Part shown: piece after piece, positions 1 through 9,011 of the stretch
Numbering within the stretch: position 1 is the stretch's first letter
Layout of the letters: the number at the start of each line of letters is the position of its first letter
Source of the DNA: Indibacter alkaliphilus LW1
GTDB lineage: Bacteria; Bacteroidota; Bacteroidia; Cytophagales; Cyclobacteriaceae
Direction of reading: 5' to 3'
Assembly: GCF_000295935.2 (NCBI RefSeq)
Contig: NZ_ALWO02000052.1
Coordinates: 434,001 to 498,000, forward strand
Length of the DNA: 64,000 nucleotides
The notes under the pieces: model-generated
What the model was told of the DNA's origin: nothing
Database searches by the model: none
The model's input: only the letters and a program-made list of their open reading frames with translations
Translations under genes and position numbers: made by a program

Positions 1-2
1 GT

Positions 3-545
3 TTTGCCGATAACCCTGCCAACAGAAACTTACAGGTTCATGTAATAGCTGGTTCACAGCCTTCTCTTTATGCCATTGACCAAAGGGGGATTTTGAATTT
101 TATCCCTGATTTTATGAATCAGGCAGAAAGAGAGCAAGTACAAGTAAGGGCTGAGGAAGATTTCATCCTTGGGAGATTTGGTAGAATCACGCCTCTTTCC
201 AGTATGGGCTTGCCTTTTGAAAACAGGAGGGATTTGATCCTAGGTGCACCGGGAGGCGGTATTGAAGTGCTGCGCAATGAAAGTACAGTGGCTCCTCCTG
301 TGGAAGGAGTTCAAGTGAATGTTTTTCCAAACCCTTCTCAGGGAGTGTTTTCTGTTTTGAGTTCCTCCGCCCTGAGCCTAAGGATTGTCAATACCTTGGG
401 GCAGGTCATTGCGGAGGATTTGCCTGTGGATGCCAATAGAGTCAATTCCTATGACTTTTCATTTTTGCAGCCCGGTATTTATATTTTGGATTTCAGGACA
501 GCGTCCAATAGGAAAATAGTCCGAAAACTGATTGTACGTCCTTGA
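3..545 (+). CDS. C-terminal part of a T9SS-sorted secreted protein (5' partial)
   Basis: The reading frame is open from base 3, so the gene begins outside the window. The last ~75 residues form a type A type IX secretion sorting domain: the entry motif VFPNPSQGVFSV, then LRIVNTLGQVI, then the closing PGIYILDF and RKIVRKLIVRP. In this family the domain directs a protein carrying a Sec signal through the type IX secretion system, after which it is cleaved and the cargo is released or anchored at the surface. The visible part upstream (FIPDFMNQAEREQVQVRAEE) shows no catalytic motif I recognise, so the cargo function is unknown. A perfect inverted repeat lies 11 bases after the stop. Confidence 0.85.
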   Translation, partial: FADNPANRNLQVHVIAGSQPSLYAIDQRGILNFIPDFMNQAEREQVQVRAEEDFILGRFGRITPLSSMGLPFENRRDLILGAPGGGIEVLRNESTVAPPVEGVQVNVFPNPSQGVFSVLSSSALSLRIVNTLGQVIAEDLPVDANRVNSYDFSFLQPGIYILDFRTASNRKIVRKLIVRP

Positions 546-555
546 TTTTTGTAAC

Positions 556-575
556 TATCCGTACTGGTACGGATA
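556..575. repeat. Perfect inverted repeat after the T9SS cargo gene
   Basis: TATCCGTAC-TG-GTACGGATA is a 9-bp perfect inverted repeat with a 2-base centre. No T tract follows, so it is a poor intrinsic terminator. A second, weaker inverted repeat (AGGATA at 612-617, TATCCT at 627-632) lies closer to the next gene. The first could be an operator or an mRNA 3' stem; the sequence does not decide. Confidence 0.45.
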
Positions 576-662
576 AGGAATTACCGGTTTGAGGGGATTT
601 TATCTGACTAAAGGATAGTCCAATTTTATCCTATCAAATAAAGTCCCAACAAAACCAATACA

Positions 663-1700
663 ATGATGAAAAAGCAAATTTTAACATTAGCTGTTGCTAT
701 GCTTCTATCCGGGAGCCTTGCAGCACAGGAGTTGTTTACAGGAGTAGGTGCCAAAGGCTACTACAACAAGACCCTCAAAGGACAGGATGCTTTTTACATC
801 CCCCAGTTTCAGATCGGTTTCGAAACTTATTCGGAAACAGCCCAGGTGGTCCAGGAAGGAAAGCTCAGCAAGCTTCAGAATACATTTGAAGCGCATAGCA
901 AAGGGGGGCAATATGCCGGAGGACAGAAAGGATCCGCCAAAGTGACCACTATTTTGGATGCAGGGTTGAGCTTGGAGGATTTTCAGGCTTTGGCCAATGA
1001 CTTCCAAAGCATCTTGGAAAATGAAATTGAAAAATCAGGATTTCGGGTTCTGAAAATGTCAGAAGTGGATCAATTGGAAAGCTTCGGAAAGATCAAAGAG
1101 AAGTTTGATGGGAAAACCGATAAAAAGCAAGGTAAAGCCTCTTCTGATGACATAGGAGCCGGTACGGTGAAGGTGATGCCGGATCACACGATTTTTATGT
1201 TTGACGAAAAATCATTGATGAAAGGGGGAGGGCCTGCTTTTTATGGAATGATCAAAAAAGCACATAAAGAAACAAATGCCACTATGATTTTGCAGAATAT
1301 CAATGTGGATTTTTCCACAGTGGAACTGGATGTGGAATTGGATGCTGGTAGAAGAGGGAAGACAACCAGTGCCGAAATGAAAGTCCTACCTAAAATGAGG
1401 ATTTCTTATAATACCTTTGATTTTATTGGTCCCAAAGGAGGGCCAAATTCAGCTCCTGCTTCGATGTCTTCTGAGTTTGTTTCCAACAAGGAATATAAGG
1501 CGAATATTTATTCGGATAAGGCGAAGGCAGAAAGCCTTTTCAGTAAATGGTTTTCATTAAAGTCAAGACCTGATGTGGATTTTGATCCGAGAATTGTAGA
1601 AATATCAAGGGAGGACTATATGGCAGCAGCAAGGGATCTTTTTACCCAGTACAGTCAAGCTTTTGCCAACACATTGGTCGTTGGGGCCAGGGGAAAGTAA
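663..1700 (+). CDS. Secreted protein of unknown function
   Basis: A 345-residue protein with a clear Sec signal peptide: MMKKQ, a hydrophobic stretch LTLAVAMLLSGSL, and a probable cleavage after AAQ near residue 22. There is no lipobox cysteine, so the mature protein is probably periplasmic. The mature part is soluble-looking, Lys- and Gly-rich, with no transmembrane segment, CxxC or heme motif, and I recognise no family. The ATGATG start allows Met1 or Met2. It is a single gene with a strong terminator 16 bases after the stop. Function not assigned. Confidence 0.8.
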   Translation: MMKKQILTLAVAMLLSGSLAAQELFTGVGAKGYYNKTLKGQDAFYIPQFQIGFETYSETAQVVQEGKLSKLQNTFEAHSKGGQYAGGQKGSAKVTTILDAGLSLEDFQALANDFQSILENEIEKSGFRVLKMSEVDQLESFGKIKEKFDGKTDKKQGKASSDDIGAGTVKVMPDHTIFMFDEKSLMKGGGPAFYGMIKKAHKETNATMILQNINVDFSTVELDVELDAGRRGKTTSAEMKVLPKMRISYNTFDFIGPKGGPNSAPASMSSEFVSNKEYKANIYSDKAKAESLFSKWFSLKSRPDVDFDPRIVEISREDYMAAARDLFTQYSQAFANTLVVGARGK

Positions 1701-1716
1701 GGAAACTTACTCTACC

Positions 1717-1746
1717 AAGCCGGGGTGAAAGCTCCGGCTTTTTTTA
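1717..1746 (+). terminator. Intrinsic terminator of the secreted-protein gene
   Basis: AAGCCGG (1717-1723) pairs with CCGGCTT (1734-1740), a 7-bp GC-rich stem with a 10-base loop followed by a run of T. It fits the end of the plus-strand gene stopping at 1700. Confidence 0.85.
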
Positions 1747-1837
1747 TAAGTTAATGATTTTCTCTAATTAATACACCAGTCGCAGCTCTTGGGTTTTGCG
1801 TGGTATATCTTTCAGTTTTTGTCCAAATCATTAAAAA

Positions 1838-2455
1838 TCAGATCAGATTATTGGCATAGGCAAATTTGATCAGACCGACCAATGTATTGGTTTTGGTTTT
1901 CCTGAAAATGTTTTTTCTATGGGTTTCTACCGTCCTTTCCGAAATGAATAATTGCTCTGCAATGTCTTTGTTGGAAAATTCCTTGGCGATCAATTTTAGG
2001 ATTTCTCTCTCCCTGTCTGTCAGGAGACGTTCTTCATCAGGAAACTGAAGACTGTTGATGATGATTCTGTTGATGTCATTGGAGAGGTAGATTTTCCCGT
2101 TCTTGATTGTTTCAATGGCTTGTAAGAGTTCCCGGTGGGAATCATTTTTCAGCACATATCCGGAGACACCTTCTTTGAGGATTTCTTTTACGAGGTGGGT
2201 TTCATCATGCATGCTGAGCATAAGAATCTTAGTGTCAGGGCTGATTTTTTTGACAAGCCTTACCAGGCTTAGTCCATCCATGTTTGGAAGGTTGAAGTCT
2301 GTAATCAGAAGGTCAACTGCGTTTTTTTTCAAAAAATCCAAAGCATCTTCAGCGGAGTGGGCTTCACCGCAAACTTCAAGTGATGCCTCTTTGGAAAGCA
2401 GGCTTTTGATCCCATCCAGTAGAATAGCATGGTCGTCGACTAGGAAGACTTTCAT
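1838..2455 (-). CDS. NarL/FixJ-family response regulator
   Basis: A 205-residue two-domain regulator. The N-terminal receiver domain (about 1-120) has the acidic pair D7/D8, the phosphoacceptor D53 in ITDFNLPNMDG, S81 and K103. A LuxR-type helix-turn-helix (about 142-190) contains LTDREREILKLIA and SERTVETHRKNIF. In the family, phosphorylation of the Asp promotes dimerisation and DNA binding. The gene lies 79 bases downstream of a histidine kinase on the same strand, so the two probably form a cognate pair. The targets cannot be read from the sequence. Confidence 0.93.
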   Translation of the reverse strand: MKVFLVDDHAILLDGIKSLLSKEASLEVCGEAHSAEDALDFLKKNAVDLLITDFNLPNMDGLSLVRLVKKISPDTKILMLSMHDETHLVKEILKEGVSGYVLKNDSHRELLQAIETIKNGKIYLSNDINRIIINSLQFPDEERLLTDREREILKLIAKEFSNKDIAEQLFISERTVETHRKNIFRKTKTNTLVGLIKFAYANNLI

Positions 2456-2534
2456 AATCCTTTTTTTATATCTGATTGTTAATACCTTAGGTTAAATGTA
2501 AGATTCGTGTGTTTTGATAGCTATGCGCATGGGC

Positions 2535-4424
2535 TTATACATTTTGATTTTTATAGCTTAGAGGCATTTCTATAATTAAGCTATTTCCCTTTCTATTTGG
2601 GGAAGTATCCAAATCCAGACTTGCATTGATGCGGTTTAAGCGGGATTGAATATTTCTCCATCCGTTTCCTTTGCTATTTTTTAATAGCTTTTGATCGAAG
2701 CCCATTCCATCATCTTCTATCATCACACTGATTTCATTTTCGTGTTTTACAAGTTGAATTTGGATTTTTTGAGCTTCTGCATATTTGAGGATATTGTTTA
2801 TCCATTCCTGAATGACCCTATAAAGCGAAATTTCCTGAAGTTCATTCAAGCGCTCTTCCAGGCCATGGATGTCAATGTCGATTTGGACTTTACCACTGCT
2901 GTTGATTCTTTGGGCAAATTCCCGGATAGCTTCTTTCAGCCCGTATTGGATCAAGGTAGCCGGCATGAGATTAAATGCGATGTTCCGGATTTCAGTATGC
3001 ATCTCCTTGAGAATGGATTCGCTTTTTTCCACAACCCCAATTTTATTCTGGATATTATCAGTTTCATTCAGTCGGGAAATGTTCAATCTAAGAGCAGAGA
3101 TCAACTGCCCAAAGCCATCGTGAAGATCTTGAGCAAATCTCTTTCTTTCGTTTTCCTGTGACTCCAAAGCGGCATTGATATATGCTTCCTTGACCTCTAA
3201 AGCTTTCTGCTGAAGTAAGAGTTGTTTTTCTTTGGCCTGGCGGCTTTTTGCTAAAAAATAAATGACCAATAGGGCAGCTATTGCCAATACTAGGATCAGC
3301 AAGGCAAAAATACTGCGTTGTAAGGATTTTTCCCTTTCCAGGAGACTAAGCCTTTGCGCCGCAATTTCTTGGTCTTTAAGTGAGGTTTGGTACTGAATTT
3401 CCAGGTCTTTGGCTATTTCAGCCCTTTCAGTATTAAAGAGAGAATCTTTGATGGTGAGCAAGTTGCCCAGACTGTTTAACGCTTCAGGGTAATTCCCCAT
3501 AGCTTTATGGATTTTGTGCTGTTCATCATAGATCCATTTATACATTTCGGCATATTGCGATTTTTGAGTGTATACAATTCCGGAATCCAAATAGATGAGT
3601 GCCTGATCATATTTTTTATCTTGATTTTCGGTCATGGCAGCATTGATATACACCACCGCTATCGCGTAGTAATTATCAGTCTTGAGAAAAAGATCAAGAG
3701 CTGCCAAGTTGTATTTTCTTGATTTTTCAATGTCTCCAGCAAGTAAATAAGCGTAGGCTATATTGCCAATGGTAGGAGCTACAGTCATGGAGTCCAATAA
3801 TGGCAATAAGGTCAAAACTTTATCGTAATAATAAATAGCGCTGTCGGGTTCATTAATTTCGCTGAAAGCGGCTCCTGTAATATTTAGTCCCAGAACCTGC
3901 TCATTTATATATTTTTCTCCTGCTTCTTCGGCGCTAAGAAATGTAAGTTTCCCGTACTCTATTGCTTTATCAAAATCATGGAAAAGCCTATGGTTTTGGG
4001 AAAGGGATTTATAAATTGAGCTAATGAGGCCGGGGTTCCCTGCTTTTTTGGCATGATCAAGTGCTTTGAATGAAAAAGCAATGGCTTGGTCATACAAACC
4101 TGCCACTTCATAATAATAAGAGATTCTGTAGTGAAAATCTGTAAGCTCTTTATGGTCATTTAATTCGGTTAAGATGGGTAGCAATTCTTTTTCTACCAGC
4201 ATCATTTTTTCGCGGTCGTTTATCCTGCTATAGTGTTTGTGTTTGGCAATCCAAAAATCTTTAAGCTCTTCCTCACTGGAAATCTTTGATTTTACGAATT
4301 CAAAAATTGATTCAGCCTCATTTTCTGAACTTAGGGCAGAGTCCAGTAGTGAAGCCAAGTTTTGCGACTTCGCATCAAGAATAAATAAAGAGATTAGGAT
4401 TAAAAACGGCAGAAAATATTTCAT
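2535..4424 (-). CDS. TPR-containing sensor histidine kinase (HisKA_3 type)
   Basis: A 629-residue kinase. It has a signal peptide (about 1-20), a periplasmic TPR-like region (about 90-330), a coiled-coil stretch, one membrane helix (about 371-392), a HisKA_3 dimerisation/phosphoacceptor region with H435 in AQDLHDGFGQ, and a HATPase domain with N544 (WINNILKYAE) and the G1 box DDGMGFD (571-577). This layout, with extracytoplasmic TPRs and a NarX/DesK-type kinase core, is common in Bacteroidota. The adjacent NarL-type regulator is the expected partner. The stimulus is unknown; the TPRs suggest sensing through a protein contact. Confidence 0.92.
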   Translation of the reverse strand: MKYFLPFLILISLFILDAKSQNLASLLDSALSSENEAESIFEFVKSKISSEEELKDFWIAKHKHYSRINDREKMMLVEKELLPILTELNDHKELTDFHYRISYYYEVAGLYDQAIAFSFKALDHAKKAGNPGLISSIYKSLSQNHRLFHDFDKAIEYGKLTFLSAEEAGEKYINEQVLGLNITGAAFSEINEPDSAIYYYDKVLTLLPLLDSMTVAPTIGNIAYAYLLAGDIEKSRKYNLAALDLFLKTDNYYAIAVVYINAAMTENQDKKYDQALIYLDSGIVYTQKSQYAEMYKWIYDEQHKIHKAMGNYPEALNSLGNLLTIKDSLFNTERAEIAKDLEIQYQTSLKDQEIAAQRLSLLEREKSLQRSIFALLILVLAIAALLVIYFLAKSRQAKEKQLLLQQKALEVKEAYINAALESQENERKRFAQDLHDGFGQLISALRLNISRLNETDNIQNKIGVVEKSESILKEMHTEIRNIAFNLMPATLIQYGLKEAIREFAQRINSSGKVQIDIDIHGLEERLNELQEISLYRVIQEWINNILKYAEAQKIQIQLVKHENEISVMIEDDGMGFDQKLLKNSKGNGWRNIQSRLNRINASLDLDTSPNRKGNSLIIEMPLSYKNQNV

Positions 4425-4531
4425 TTGACCATATTTTCCATTAAAATAGTTAAATATGATATTTTTTGGTTAAAAAATTAAAATAAAAAACAGAAGGTAA
4501 GTGCTGACCTGGAAAAATGGAGCTTAAGCTA

Positions 4532-5353
4532 TCAATAGCTCTCATTTTCATTTGGAAAAGACCTGCTTTTTACATCTGAGATATAATTTTGGACTGCCCC
4601 GGTCATGACTTCCTGAAGGTTGGCATATTGTCTCAAAAATCTCGGCTTGAATTCCTGATTGATGCCCAGCATGTCATGTACTACCAAAACCTGTCCGTCC
4701 ACATCCCCTCCGGCTCCGATACCTATTACTGGGATAGTTACTGATTCAGCTACTTTCTTGGCAAGAGTGGCTGGGATTTTTTCGAGGATAATGGCAAAGC
4801 AACCGCAGGCTTCCAAAAGCTTGGCATCTTCCAGCAATTTTTGGGCTTCGGCCTCTTCTTTTGCCCTCACCGTATAAGTCCCGAATTTGTAAATGGACTG
4901 TGGAGTAAGTCCTAGGTGTCCCATCACCGGTACGCCTGCACTGAGTATTCTGACCACGGATTCTTTGATCTCCGACCCACCTTCTACCTTAACAGCATGC
5001 GCGCCTGACTCCTTCATGATTCGGATGGCTGAGCGGAGTGCTTCTGAGGAGTTACCTTGATAAGAACCAAAAGGAATATCAACTACCACAAAGGCTCTTT
5101 TTACAGCACGTACTACGGAGGTGGCGTGATAGATCATCTGGTCTAAGGTAATGGGAAGGGTAGTTTCATGTCCTGCCATCACATTGGAGGCGGAATCACC
5201 TACCAAGATGATGTCAGTCCCCGCAGCATCTACGATGCCTGCCATGGAAAAGTCATAAGCAGTGAGCATGGATATCTTTTCTCCACGGTTTTTCATTTCC
5301 TGAAGAATGTGTGTCGTGATTCTTTTGATATTGGAGGATTGATGGATAGACAT
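4532..5353 (-). CDS. panB: 3-methyl-2-oxobutanoate hydroxymethyltransferase
   Basis: A 273-residue cytoplasmic enzyme that transfers a hydroxymethyl group from 5,10-methylene-tetrahydrofolate to alpha-ketoisovalerate, giving ketopantoate for pantothenate and coenzyme A. The opening [20 protein letters not shown] and [20 protein letters not shown] are characteristic. The metal ligands correspond to D53, D92 ([10 protein letters not shown]) and E124 (VKVEGG), and the catalytic Glu to E191 ([10 protein letters not shown]). The end [17 protein letters not shown] is also typical. Length is normal. It starts 6 bases after the phosphoribosyltransferase gene, so the two are probably cotranscribed. 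Confidence 0.97.
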   Translation of the reverse strand: MSIHQSSNIKRITTHILQEMKNRGEKISMLTAYDFSMAGIVDAAGTDIILVGDSASNVMAGHETTLPITLDQMIYHATSVVRAVKRAFVVVDIPFGSYQGNSSEALRSAIRIMKESGAHAVKVEGGSEIKESVVRILSAGVPVMGHLGLTPQSIYKFGTYTVRAKEEAEAQKLLEDAKLLEACGCFAIILEKIPATLAKKVAESVTIPVIGIGAGGDVDGQVLVVHDMLGINQEFKPRFLRQYANLQEVMTGAVQNYISDVKSRSFPNENESY

Positions 5354-5359
5354 GGGTGA

Positions 5360-5863
5360 TCAGTGAAGGTGTACAGTTTGGTTTTCGGGCGTAAGATCTA
5401 CGGTAATATGCTCATTGAGCGTGGTGGCCAATTCCAAACCGGTATAATCCGGAGTGACAGGGAAAAGCTTATGACTTCTATTGACCAGAACAGCTACCTC
5501 CATTTTTTTGATAGGCAGGTCCAAAAATGGCTTCAGGGCATATACCAGGGTTTTGCCGGTGTTGAGTACATCATCCACAATGATGACGCATTTTCCGGTT
5601 AGGTCAGTGTTTTCTGAAAGCTTGACCTCCCCTCTATAGACATCAGACTTATCCAAGTTGATTTCAATTACTTTGGTTTGGATAGGAGATATGGACTCTA
5701 ATGAGGAGGCCAAAAATTCCGCGAGCTTATATCCCATGCCAGTAATTCCTGCAAAAAGGATGACCTCTTCAGCAGCATTTCTTTCATAGATTTCGAAAGC
5801 CATCCGGGTGATTTTCTGCTTGATTTTCTTTTGGTCCAGAACCAAGGTTTTGGTATTGCTCAT
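5360..5863 (-). CDS. PyrR-like phosphoribosyltransferase
   Basis: A 167-residue type I phosphoribosyltransferase. The PRPP-binding loop is CVIIVDDVLNTGKTLVYAL near residues 92-110. The end (VLVNRSHKLFPVTPDYTGLE, then ATTLNEHITVDLTPE) resembles PyrR, the uracil phosphoribosyltransferase/pyr attenuation protein. I see no pyrimidine gene or attenuator beside it, so a regulatory role is not supported; nucleobase salvage is the safer inference. It sits just upstream of panB in the same orientation. Confidence 0.85.
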   Translation of the reverse strand: MSNTKTLVLDQKKIKQKITRMAFEIYERNAAEEVILFAGITGMGYKLAEFLASSLESISPIQTKVIEINLDKSDVYRGEVKLSENTDLTGKCVIIVDDVLNTGKTLVYALKPFLDLPIKKMEVAVLVNRSHKLFPVTPDYTGLELATTLNEHITVDLTPENQTVHLH

Positions 5864-5950
5864 GCGCTTATTGGCTGATCTTATTTTTGGAAGGGGGAAA
5901 TTAAGTGAATTGCAAGTGGATTCAAAGTCTACAAGTCCAAACTTCTTTGC

Positions 5951-6874
5951 TTACCTGTGATCATCCTCTTCATGGAGAATATTCACATAGCTGTCATATC
6001 GGTAAGGGTGTATGTAAGCTTCCTCAAGTTTTTGTAAGACCATGCAGCCAGGTTCATTGAGGTGTTTGCAATTATTGTATTTACATTGCCCCAAGTACTG
6101 CCTCATTTCCACAAAATAATGAGAAAGCTCAAAGTCATCAATGTCCAATATCCCAAATTCCTTGATGCCAGGAGTATCAATGAGGTAGCCTCCTGATGGT
6201 AGTTCAAACATCTCGGCAAAGGTGGTGGTGTGCACTCCTTTGGAGCTGAACTTTGAGATTTCTTTGGTGGTCTGTTGGGCCGAAGGGACTAATTTGTTGA
6301 GCAAAGTAGATTTTCCAACTCCAGAATGTCCGGATAGCAGGGTTGTTTTGCCTTCAAGAAGCTTTGAAAATTGTTTTTCAAAACTGTTTTGATCCAATGC
6401 TGATATTTCAATAACGGGATATCCCAGCGGTTCATATATTTCATGGATGTCCTGCAGAAAGTCAAGGTCTTTTTCCTTGTATTCCATATCCATTTTGTTC
6501 ACAATGATAGTGGCCGGTATCCTGAAGCTTTCTGTACTTACCAAAAACCTGTCAATAAAACCAAGAGAAGTTCTTGGATTTCGTAAAGTAATGATCAAAA
6601 AAGCCTGATCAATATTGGAAGCGATGATGTGCGAATGATGCGCTTTGCGAGTGGATTTGCGGATGATGTAGTTTTCTCGTGGAAGGATGTCTATGATTAC
6701 GGTAGACTCCTGGTCTTCCTCATTGGATAAAAGCACCCAGTCACCTACTGCTATAGGATTTGTCAGTTTGAGGTCTTCCTGCTTGAATTTGCCCCTTAAC
6801 CGGGCATTCTTGAGACCTGCTGCTGTCTGAACAGCGTACCAGCTCCCTGTGGATTTGATGACTCTTCCTTGCAT
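5951..6874 (-). CDS. rsgA: Ribosome small subunit-dependent GTPase A
   Basis: A 307-residue circularly permuted GTPase that acts late in 30S maturation. The OB-fold N-terminus (about 1-65) precedes the permuted GTPase motifs: G4 NKMD at 126-129, then G1 GHSGVGKS at 182-189, then G3 DTPG at 233-236. A C-terminal zinc knuckle is formed by C264, C269, H271 and C277. This G4-G1-G3 order is diagnostic for RsgA/YjeQ. Length is normal. It is on the same strand as the phosphoribosyltransferase and panB but 87 bases away, so cotranscription is uncertain. Confidence 0.96.
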   Translation of the reverse strand: MQGRVIKSTGSWYAVQTAAGLKNARLRGKFKQEDLKLTNPIAVGDWVLLSNEEDQESTVIIDILPRENYIIRKSTRKAHHSHIIASNIDQAFLIITLRNPRTSLGFIDRFLVSTESFRIPATIIVNKMDMEYKEKDLDFLQDIHEIYEPLGYPVIEISALDQNSFEKQFSKLLEGKTTLLSGHSGVGKSTLLNKLVPSAQQTTKEISKFSSKGVHTTTFAEMFELPSGGYLIDTPGIKEFGILDIDDFELSHYFVEMRQYLGQCKYNNCKHLNEPGCMVLQKLEEAYIHPYRYDSYVNILHEEDDHR

Positions 6875-6982
6875 CTTTGTATCTTTGGTTTTCAGTTGGT
6901 CTAATCTATTGTATTATTGAACTGATAGTTTTATGTATGCGCTATGGTTCGGATATTGAATGTACTTTTGATTATCCAACAT

Positions 6983-7987
6983 TCATTGAAGCTCAAGGGT
7001 ATCCGAAAGCCAATCTATTAATTGCTCCTTTTGTTTTTCATTGCACAACTCCAGACTTTGGATATTCATAAAGAGCAATCTTTTATCGGATTCGCATTTC
7101 CTCAGTTTTTTTTCAATATACCCATTGCCTCTTTTGAATGGATGTAAAGATATAAAAGAAGGCTTTGCAAAATTTGAGTTTCCGCTTAAGATCTCAAGAT
7201 GGTAAAAAAATGAAGCGCAGTTAAATTGTGAATGATGTCTGAATTTATGTTTGACCTGCTGCTTAAGGACATCAGGGTTCTCGTGGAAATAATTTTGGAG
7301 AGTATTTTTATTGACCGCGTGAGGGGTATGACTGGAGAAAAAATATCTCCATTTAAATCCAAGGTTTTTAGCGCTGTTCCATTGCCCAACATGAAAGGAT
7401 GGTTTTGGCTGAAATACAGTATTTTTTAAAATTTGGTGTTGTACGCTTATATTTATTTCATTCCAAATGTTTCTAAGAACAGGTCTTCCAAGCCATTTCC
7501 CACGAATTACAGGTCGTCCATCTATGAAGAGATCCTCGGGTTTCAGTGGTCTGATGACAAACATATCATCGCTGAGGTAAATAAAGTTTTCTGAAAGGTC
7601 TTTTATTTTCCACAACAGTGCTTCTATAGACCGGCTATTGAAAGTAGGTAAAAACTCCAAGTGGTCCCTAAAAATTTCCCTATGGTCTATGACCTGCACA
7701 TCATTAACACGCTGAGGGAATTGTAAACGAATGAGTTCTTGAAGATTGGGGCTCTGATTGTCTGTGACAATAAAAATTTTTCTGATAAATGGAGCAAACT
7801 TCAACAGTGAAAGTGTGCTGTAATGCAATTCATTGCTATTTCCAAATCTGGTTTTTTCAGCTCCAGGGATATGCTTTCTGGCTTTACCTTTGAGTGCCCT
7901 ATCCATTTTAGATTGATGAGTGGGGTCATTGCCATCCACCCAGGTGATAATGGCATCTATGGGATATTTATTGATTGGGTTTGCCAT
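6983..7987 (-). CDS. Stealth-family polysaccharide phosphotransferase
   Basis: A 334-residue protein with the conserved regions of the Stealth family (bacterial capsule sugar-phosphate transferases related to eukaryotic GlcNAc-1-phosphotransferase). CR1 is PIDAIITWVDGNDPTH (about 9-24). CR2 covers about 46-150, including NELHYSTLSLLKFAPFIRKI, IVTDNQ and FIYLSDDMFV with D140/D141. CR3 is around 219-257 (HTPHAVNK, then FRHHSQFN). CR4 is not clear. No membrane helix is evident. It lies 5 bases after a glycosyltransferase gene and they share a promoter, which suggests one surface-polysaccharide pathway. Substrate unknown. Confidence 0.88.
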   Translation of the reverse strand: MANPINKYPIDAIITWVDGNDPTHQSKMDRALKGKARKHIPGAEKTRFGNSNELHYSTLSLLKFAPFIRKIFIVTDNQSPNLQELIRLQFPQRVNDVQVIDHREIFRDHLEFLPTFNSRSIEALLWKIKDLSENFIYLSDDMFVIRPLKPEDLFIDGRPVIRGKWLGRPVLRNIWNEINISVQHQILKNTVFQPKPSFHVGQWNSAKNLGFKWRYFFSSHTPHAVNKNTLQNYFHENPDVLKQQVKHKFRHHSQFNCASFFYHLEILSGNSNFAKPSFISLHPFKRGNGYIEKKLRKCESDKRLLFMNIQSLELCNEKQKEQLIDWLSDTLELQ

Positions 7988-7992
7988 ACTCG

Positions 7993-8850
7993 TTAGACTA
8001 TTCCTTTGAATCTATCCGGTATTTTAATGACCAGTTTCCATTTTAGCATGGTAGGCTTATTCCATGAATATATCGGTCTTGCGATGCTTTGCAGTTTTCT
8101 TGCAATTGAAAACCACTTCTCCGCAGTTTTGGGATTGGAGCGAGTGATGATATCTATGGTTTTTGCTCTTTTTTTGATGTGTCCTTCTCGTCCTGTCGCC
8201 ATTCTGTCTTTGTCCAGGAATCTGTCTTGAATCATCTTATAATCCACAGAACCGAAGTGGAACAAATATAGGTTTGGATCTATTCTGAAATTATGTCCTT
8301 TTACCCGATGGAAGCCTGATCCCCAGCTCACAGGCTTTGCGATTACAGAAGGTTTGGTATATCTGGAGGAAATCAAGGCATAGGACCTTTGTTCGAGAAA
8401 GGAAGCGGATTTGTCCAGTGTAGCCTCTTCATTTAAATCCTGTCCCACATCAACCCCAAGTCCTGAGACTGATGGCTCTATAGGGATTTCACTTAAATAT
8501 TGAACGAGAGATTTTCCGCAATTGGGATCGACCAGTAAAAACTCATCAGCATCTACTCCAATGATAATATCATAAGTTTCCAACAGATTTTTTGCGACGC
8601 TTGACAAAAAGGCAAGCCTTCTTTTTTCAGCGGAAACTACATGCTCAACAACCCTTTTCTCATGATGTACATTAACCTTTCCTGCATTTGGAGGAATCGG
8701 TTGATCTTCTCCGTCCAGATAGATATATAAATTTTCCTCACCAAGTTCTTTCCCATAATATTCAATCCAACGGGTCAAAAAGAAATCATCATTTCTTGCC
8801 ATGGTGATCGCAGCGATCTTTTTATTGGGATTAGTATAGTCTGCAGGCAT
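7993..8850 (-). CDS. Glycosyltransferase family 2-like protein
   Basis: A 285-residue protein resembling the Glyco_tranf_2_4 group. It opens with KKIAAITMARNDDFFLTRWI (acceptor-side nucleotide-sugar fold), then LYIYLDGEDQP, and has the metal-binding DxD-type motif GVDADEF at D100/D102. The region GSGFHRVKGHNF near residue 175 fits the acceptor region. There is no membrane segment, so it is probably cytoplasmic or peripheral. It is the first gene of a two-gene unit with the Stealth phosphotransferase, and a good promoter lies just upstream. The sugar donor is not predictable. Confidence 0.82.
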   Translation of the reverse strand: MPADYTNPNKKIAAITMARNDDFFLTRWIEYYGKELGEENLYIYLDGEDQPIPPNAGKVNVHHEKRVVEHVVSAEKRRLAFLSSVAKNLLETYDIIIGVDADEFLLVDPNCGKSLVQYLSEIPIEPSVSGLGVDVGQDLNEEATLDKSASFLEQRSYALISSRYTKPSVIAKPVSWGSGFHRVKGHNFRIDPNLYLFHFGSVDYKMIQDRFLDKDRMATGREGHIKKRAKTIDIITRSNPKTAEKWFSIARKLQSIARPIYSWNKPTMLKWKLVIKIPDRFKGIV

Positions 8851-8872
8851 TAATTCTTAGTGCTTTAGTCAA

Positions 8873-8904
8873 CAAATGTAGCCCTAAATAAGCATTTTTT
8901 GAAA
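8873..8904 (-). promoter_or_regulatory. Promoter of the glycosyltransferase-Stealth operon
   Basis: Read on the minus strand, TACATTTG (plus-strand 8873-8880) matches the Bacteroidota -7 box TAnnTTTG exactly. TTTC lies 20 bases upstream at 8901-8904, one base off the -33 TTTG. The start of transcription would fall near 8866, about 16 bases before the ATG at 8850. Confidence 0.55.
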
Positions 8905-8960
8905 CCTGGTTCAGCTTATTGGATAGGGCAGGATTTATTTCTTTCGGTCGGATTGGTCAT

Positions 8961-8991
8961 AAAAAAAGCCCCGAATCTTAAATCCGGAGCT
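8961..8991 (-). terminator. Intrinsic terminator of the perR-peroxiredoxin operon
   Basis: On the minus strand AGCTCCGGAT pairs imperfectly with ATTCGGGGCT (two mismatches) and is followed by seven T (plus-strand A run 8961-8967). It lies 21 bases past the peroxiredoxin stop. Confidence 0.8.
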
Positions 8992-9011
8992 TTTATTAAT
9001 AATTTTTAGAA

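Noticed and set aside
5360-5863. Calling the phosphoribosyltransferase a pyr operon regulator
   Set aside because: Sequence is PyrR-like, but no pyrimidine gene or attenuator is in the neighbourhood.
6884-6893. Plus-strand TATCTTTG near 6885 as a promoter
   Set aside because: It points towards a minus-strand gene with no plus-strand gene downstream, so it is probably a chance match.
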